Source: Cladocopium goreaui
Lineage: Eukaryota; Sar; Dinophyceae; Suessiales; Symbiodiniaceae
Length of the DNA: 64,000 bases
Assembly (NCBI GenBank): GCA_947184155.2
Contig: CAMXCT020000509.1
Span: forward strand, 178,666 to 242,665
Reading direction: 5' to 3'
Shown here piece after piece: positions 61,373 through 64,000 of this stretch (within the stretch, counting starts at the first letter, position 1; every line of letters starts with the position of its first letter). The notes under the pieces were generated by a model that made no database searches, was not told where the DNA came from, and worked only from the letters and a program-made list of their open reading frames with translations. Made by a program: the position numbers and the translations under genes.

Positions 61373-62843
61373 GACAGTGGACGATCCCTCGTCGGAAGAA
61401 GAACAAGCCACCACTGCAAGTGAAACTGAGGCAGAGAGTGAAGACGATGACGAGGATACACCTCCAGAGGAACCATGGTGCCCGCCAATCCCACCGGCCA
61501 TGGATGATCCTACGGAACTGGAAATCAAAGGTGCTGCGGACAAGTTGGCCACTATGATGAACAGTTCACAGCCTCACGCTAGTGTTTTCTATCAACCGGA
61601 CAACCTAGGTGCTCTTCCACACCTGTGGCTGCAAGCTAAGCTCACTATCTCCCTGACCTCAATGCAGGAAAAGTTTGCCCGCCTTTTCATGTCAATCGCG
61701 TCAGAACTGTGGCTGCGGGGTGTGATTGAGACTGTTGAGGAGGTCTTTGCACATGCTGCCCGTAGTTTCACCCTCCGGCTGGCTGAAACACTTTCGCAGT
61801 ACATATGCTCGCTCACTCGACGAGCAGAATCCCTGGCTACCCCAGAGACGGAATGGCTGTATGCCACTTTTTGGTTTCGTCCAATCCTCTCTGAACTCAT
61901 TGGGGCAGCCAAAGAGAGTGCAGAAGTGAACCGGAAACGTGCCCCCAGTGGCCCTGTGAAAGTTGTCGTCACGAACCAGCCCCACTCTCGGCGTCACACC
62001 GGGGTCGACCTGGTTAGTGGGACTTCGGCCTTACTGGCTTGGTTTCCGGCGAGTTGGGCCAGCAAGATTGCGCCGTGCTTCTTGGGGGAAGAAGGCGGTG
62101 CCACCCAAGCCCCACAGGAGGTTTCCTTCTCCTGTCCCCATCGAGTATTTGAGGGGTTGCAGAGAGAAGCGGCTGATCAAGTATTGCAGGCAGTTAAATT
62201 TACTGACAAAAACGCTCCAGGACTGAGCCTGGCCTTGGATGAGGAATTCCAAGCAGCTGACTGCTTTTCAGAACTCACCCGAGGATACACACAGGGGGTA
62301 GTGGACCCCTATATCATGATGGGCCTGCAACCCACTGGACCCACGAGAGTCAACCTGGAAGTAATTGTACCATCCCCCAAAGGACTTACGCCTGCAATGT
62401 GGAAGCAGACAGCCACTTTGTGTCCACTTGAGTGGCCGTCCAACTATAGCCTTCTGAGATTGTGGCACACGCCCAAAAGTTTCCACCAGTATGCTGCACA
62501 ACTCAAGCAACAAGTACAGCATCAACATATGTTCACTCACTGGGAAGTCAACCGCGCTAAATTAGCAAGCAGAGTGCTGTTCCAACGACCAGCTCATTAC
62601 CTACCGGAAACGATTCTGCAACAGCACGTGCGAGAGCGCGTCTTCCCTGATCGGAAACTACGCAGAAGAGCACCAGATAATGACGTGGCTACTTTTGAAA
62701 CTAAATGCAACGAACTATGTCGCCTGGCTGCAAGGAATGAAACGGAGAACCCTGTCTCCTTTGCCATTGGGAATAGCTGGAATGATACTCTCCGAGCAGA
62801 CAAGCAACACCACCTCGAATACACTACACGAAGTCAGACATAG
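61338..62843 (+). CDS. C-terminal unknown domain (third frame of the helicase gene or a separate ORF)
   Basis: The frame is open from 61338 and overlaps the helicase end by ~35 nt; the first in-frame ATG comes late. It begins with a strongly acidic stretch (E-E-E-Q-A-T-T-A-S-E-T-E-A-E-S-E-D-D-D-E), then ~430 residues of globular sequence with long amphipathic helices (L-F-M-S-I-A-S-E-L-W-L-R-G-V-I-E-T-V). No known motif seen. The lack of a start and the overlap suggest it is the C-terminus of the same polypeptide after another phase change. Confidence 0.5.
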   Translation, partial: ESPLVGPEGAGETVDDPSSEEEQATTASETEAESEDDDEDTPPEEPWCPPIPPAMDDPTELEIKGAADKLATMMNSSQPHASVFYQPDNLGALPHLWLQAKLTISLTSMQEKFARLFMSIASELWLRGVIETVEEVFAHAARSFTLRLAETLSQYICSLTRRAESLATPETEWLYATFWFRPILSELIGAAKESAEVNRKRAPSGPVKVVVTNQPHSRRHTGVDLVSGTSALLAWFPASWASKIAPCFLGEEGGATQAPQEVSFSCPHRVFEGLQREAADQVLQAVKFTDKNAPGLSLALDEEFQAADCFSELTRGYTQGVVDPYIMMGLQPTGPTRVNLEVIVPSPKGLTPAMWKQTATLCPLEWPSNYSLLRLWHTPKSFHQYAAQLKQQVQHQHMFTHWEVNRAKLASRVLFQRPAHYLPETILQQHVRERVFPDRKLRRRAPDNDVATFETKCNELCRLAARNETENPVSFAIGNSWNDTLRADKQHHLEYTTRSQT

Positions 62844-64000
62844 CCTCCTTTTTCCTCCTCCCCCACTGGCTCCTGGGTCGCACCCTTTGCATTGTCTCAG
62901 TGTCCTTCCGGCCTGATGCAGTTTTCTCTTTTGGCCCCCCCTTGCTGCGGTTGGGTGGGGCCCTTTTTGCTCCGGTTGGGACCTAATCTTGGCTCCTCCT
63001 TGTCCGGCAAGTCCCTCACCTGTTTTGATCATTTGGGTTCTTCATTTCCACTGGCGTATCTGTCCATAGACGTGACAGGTGCACTGGTGCCCCATCCTCC
63101 CAAGTGTATGGTGTTCGGGCTTGGTTTTCTCTGTATTTGCGTGTCTGTCCGTAGACGTGACAGGTGCACTCGTACTCCTCCAATTCATTTCTTTTTAGTT
63201 TGCCTTCCTTGTTTGTGCGCGCCCCTTCTCCGTGTTTTCTCTTCGGTTTGCTTCTTGCCTTTTCTTTGGTCAAGCGCACTTCGCTCTGCACATGTATAGT
63301 CTGTGCTGCCCTCTGTCCCTTTGGTGGTCTCGTGGTTCCTTGCATGAGTTGCCCTGCGGGGCTCGTGGGATTGTGTTGGTTTTGTGCTCCTGATGGTGCG
63401 CCTCGTGGTCTTCCTGGTTTTGTTGCGCTCCTCGCTGTGCTTGGGTGGGCCCTGTTGCTTCCCTTGTTGTCTGCCCTCCTTTGTTGTGGTTCCTTTCTCT
63501 GTCCTCTTTGCCTTCCCTCCCCCGCGGATTGTCTTGTTTGGTGCTCTGGTCCAGCTTGTACCTTGGTTTGCTGGTACCTCCCTCTGGGTATCTGGTTGCA
63601 GTTGTGACGGCTTAGTTGCCCTGCCTTCATGCTGGGAGTGTGGTTGAGCTTTGCCATCCTTCCGTCATTCGTTTCATGGCAACAAAGGCTACTGGCCCTG
63701 TGTGGGGTCTTCACCCTCTACACCATGTCACTGGTGACGTCAGGGAGCTTAGTTTGGCCATACTGAGGTATTCATCATGATGATGATCCAGTTCCCATAT
63801 TGGACTTCGCTAAGCTGCACTATTACTATTCTAATGTGATTGGTGCAGCCTTCTCCGCCCCCGTCCTCCTCTGCCTCCGGCACCCCTCTCCTGTCTGGTT
63901 GCCGCTTGGTCTGGTGTCCGGTTGTGCTTTTGCTGGGTCTTCTTTGTGCCTGTTTGCGTCTCTGGTGGACCTTGCGTGCATTCCTCTACTTATTTACTCT
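62844..64000 (+). other. Pyrimidine-rich spacer
   Basis: Strongly T/C-rich with t-g-t-t-t and c-c-t-c words, like 54640-55060. Long open frames on both strands here have biased composition (L/F/C/P on plus, R/K/Q/G on minus) and are not credible genes. CCGTAGAC-type variants occur at 63058-63079 and 63143-63164, each followed by gtgacaggtgcact. Confidence 0.6.

Noticed and set aside
62844..63714. ORFs of 135-232 residues on both strands in the last spacer
   Set aside because: Composition follows T/C-rich DNA, frames open on both strands, no motifs.
1..64000. tRNA or rRNA genes
   Set aside because: No cloverleaf with A/B boxes or conserved rRNA stretch was recognised; the tRNA-like 12-mers are primer-binding sites.

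Overview
The window looks like nuclear DNA of a dinoflagellate, most likely a Symbiodinium-type alga. This is inferred from several things seen together: Copia-type retrotransposons with Gag and extra C-terminal domains, a tyrosine-recombinase (DIRS-like) retrotransposon with a methyltransferase-like domain, a split beta-propeller gene with GT and possible GC splice donors, a one-direction run of long intron-poor reading frames, and a repeated spacer motif resembling the dinoflagellate spliced leader. There are no bacterial operon signals. Most of the first 50 kb is nested retroelements; the last 14 kb is a different, gene-like region.

Layout. 0.1-3.3 kb (minus): exons of a beta-propeller (SBBP) repeat gene with microsatellites in its introns. 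3.5-6.1 kb: a (TACAT)n array and AT-rich DNA with a degenerate ~110-bp repeat. 6.1-8.4 kb (minus): a zinc-knuckle reading frame and the RT/RNase H tail of a decayed Copia element (Copia-B). 8.4-12.4 kb (minus): a decayed DIRS-like element (DIRS-B) lying inside Copia-B. 12.4-19.8 kb (minus) and 42.1-50.1 kb (plus): two inverted copies of a non-autonomous LTR element (LARD-1 and LARD-2) with two conserved proteins of unknown function. 20.6-39.5 kb (plus): a nearly complete Copia element (Copia-A) with LTRs, primer-binding site, Gag, protease, integrase, RT, RNase H, an extra methyltransferase-like tail, an accessory ORF and a polypurine tract. Its RNase H domain is split by a young, apparently intact DIRS-like element (DIRS-A, 28024-36776). 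39.1-42.1 kb: a large palindrome built of LTR fragments around Gag relics. 50.1-64 kb (plus): small unknown genes, a ubiquitin-like/ankyrin gene, and a ~7.6 kb coding tract for a glycosyltransferase-like / serine-hydrolase-like / SF1 helicase protein. Pyrimidine-rich spacers there carry repeats of a CCGTAGAC-containing motif.

How the parts work together. DIRS-A has the split direct repeats (A1 - genes - B1 A2 B2) expected of PAT/Ngaro-like elements. A1/A2 (259 bp) and B1/B2 (178 bp) appear identical by eye, so insertion was probably recent. It encodes a tyrosine recombinase, a zinc-knuckle Gag, and a methyltransferase-RT-RNase H polyprotein separated from Gag by one in-frame TGA. Removing it rejoins the Copia RNase H frame exactly. 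The most distinctive candidates for new biology are this element (order recombinase-Gag-Pol, N-terminal methyltransferase-like domain, possible stop readthrough), the 55-63 kb helicase/hydrolase gene, and the spliced-leader-like spacer motif. All calls were made by reading the sequence; no database search was possible.
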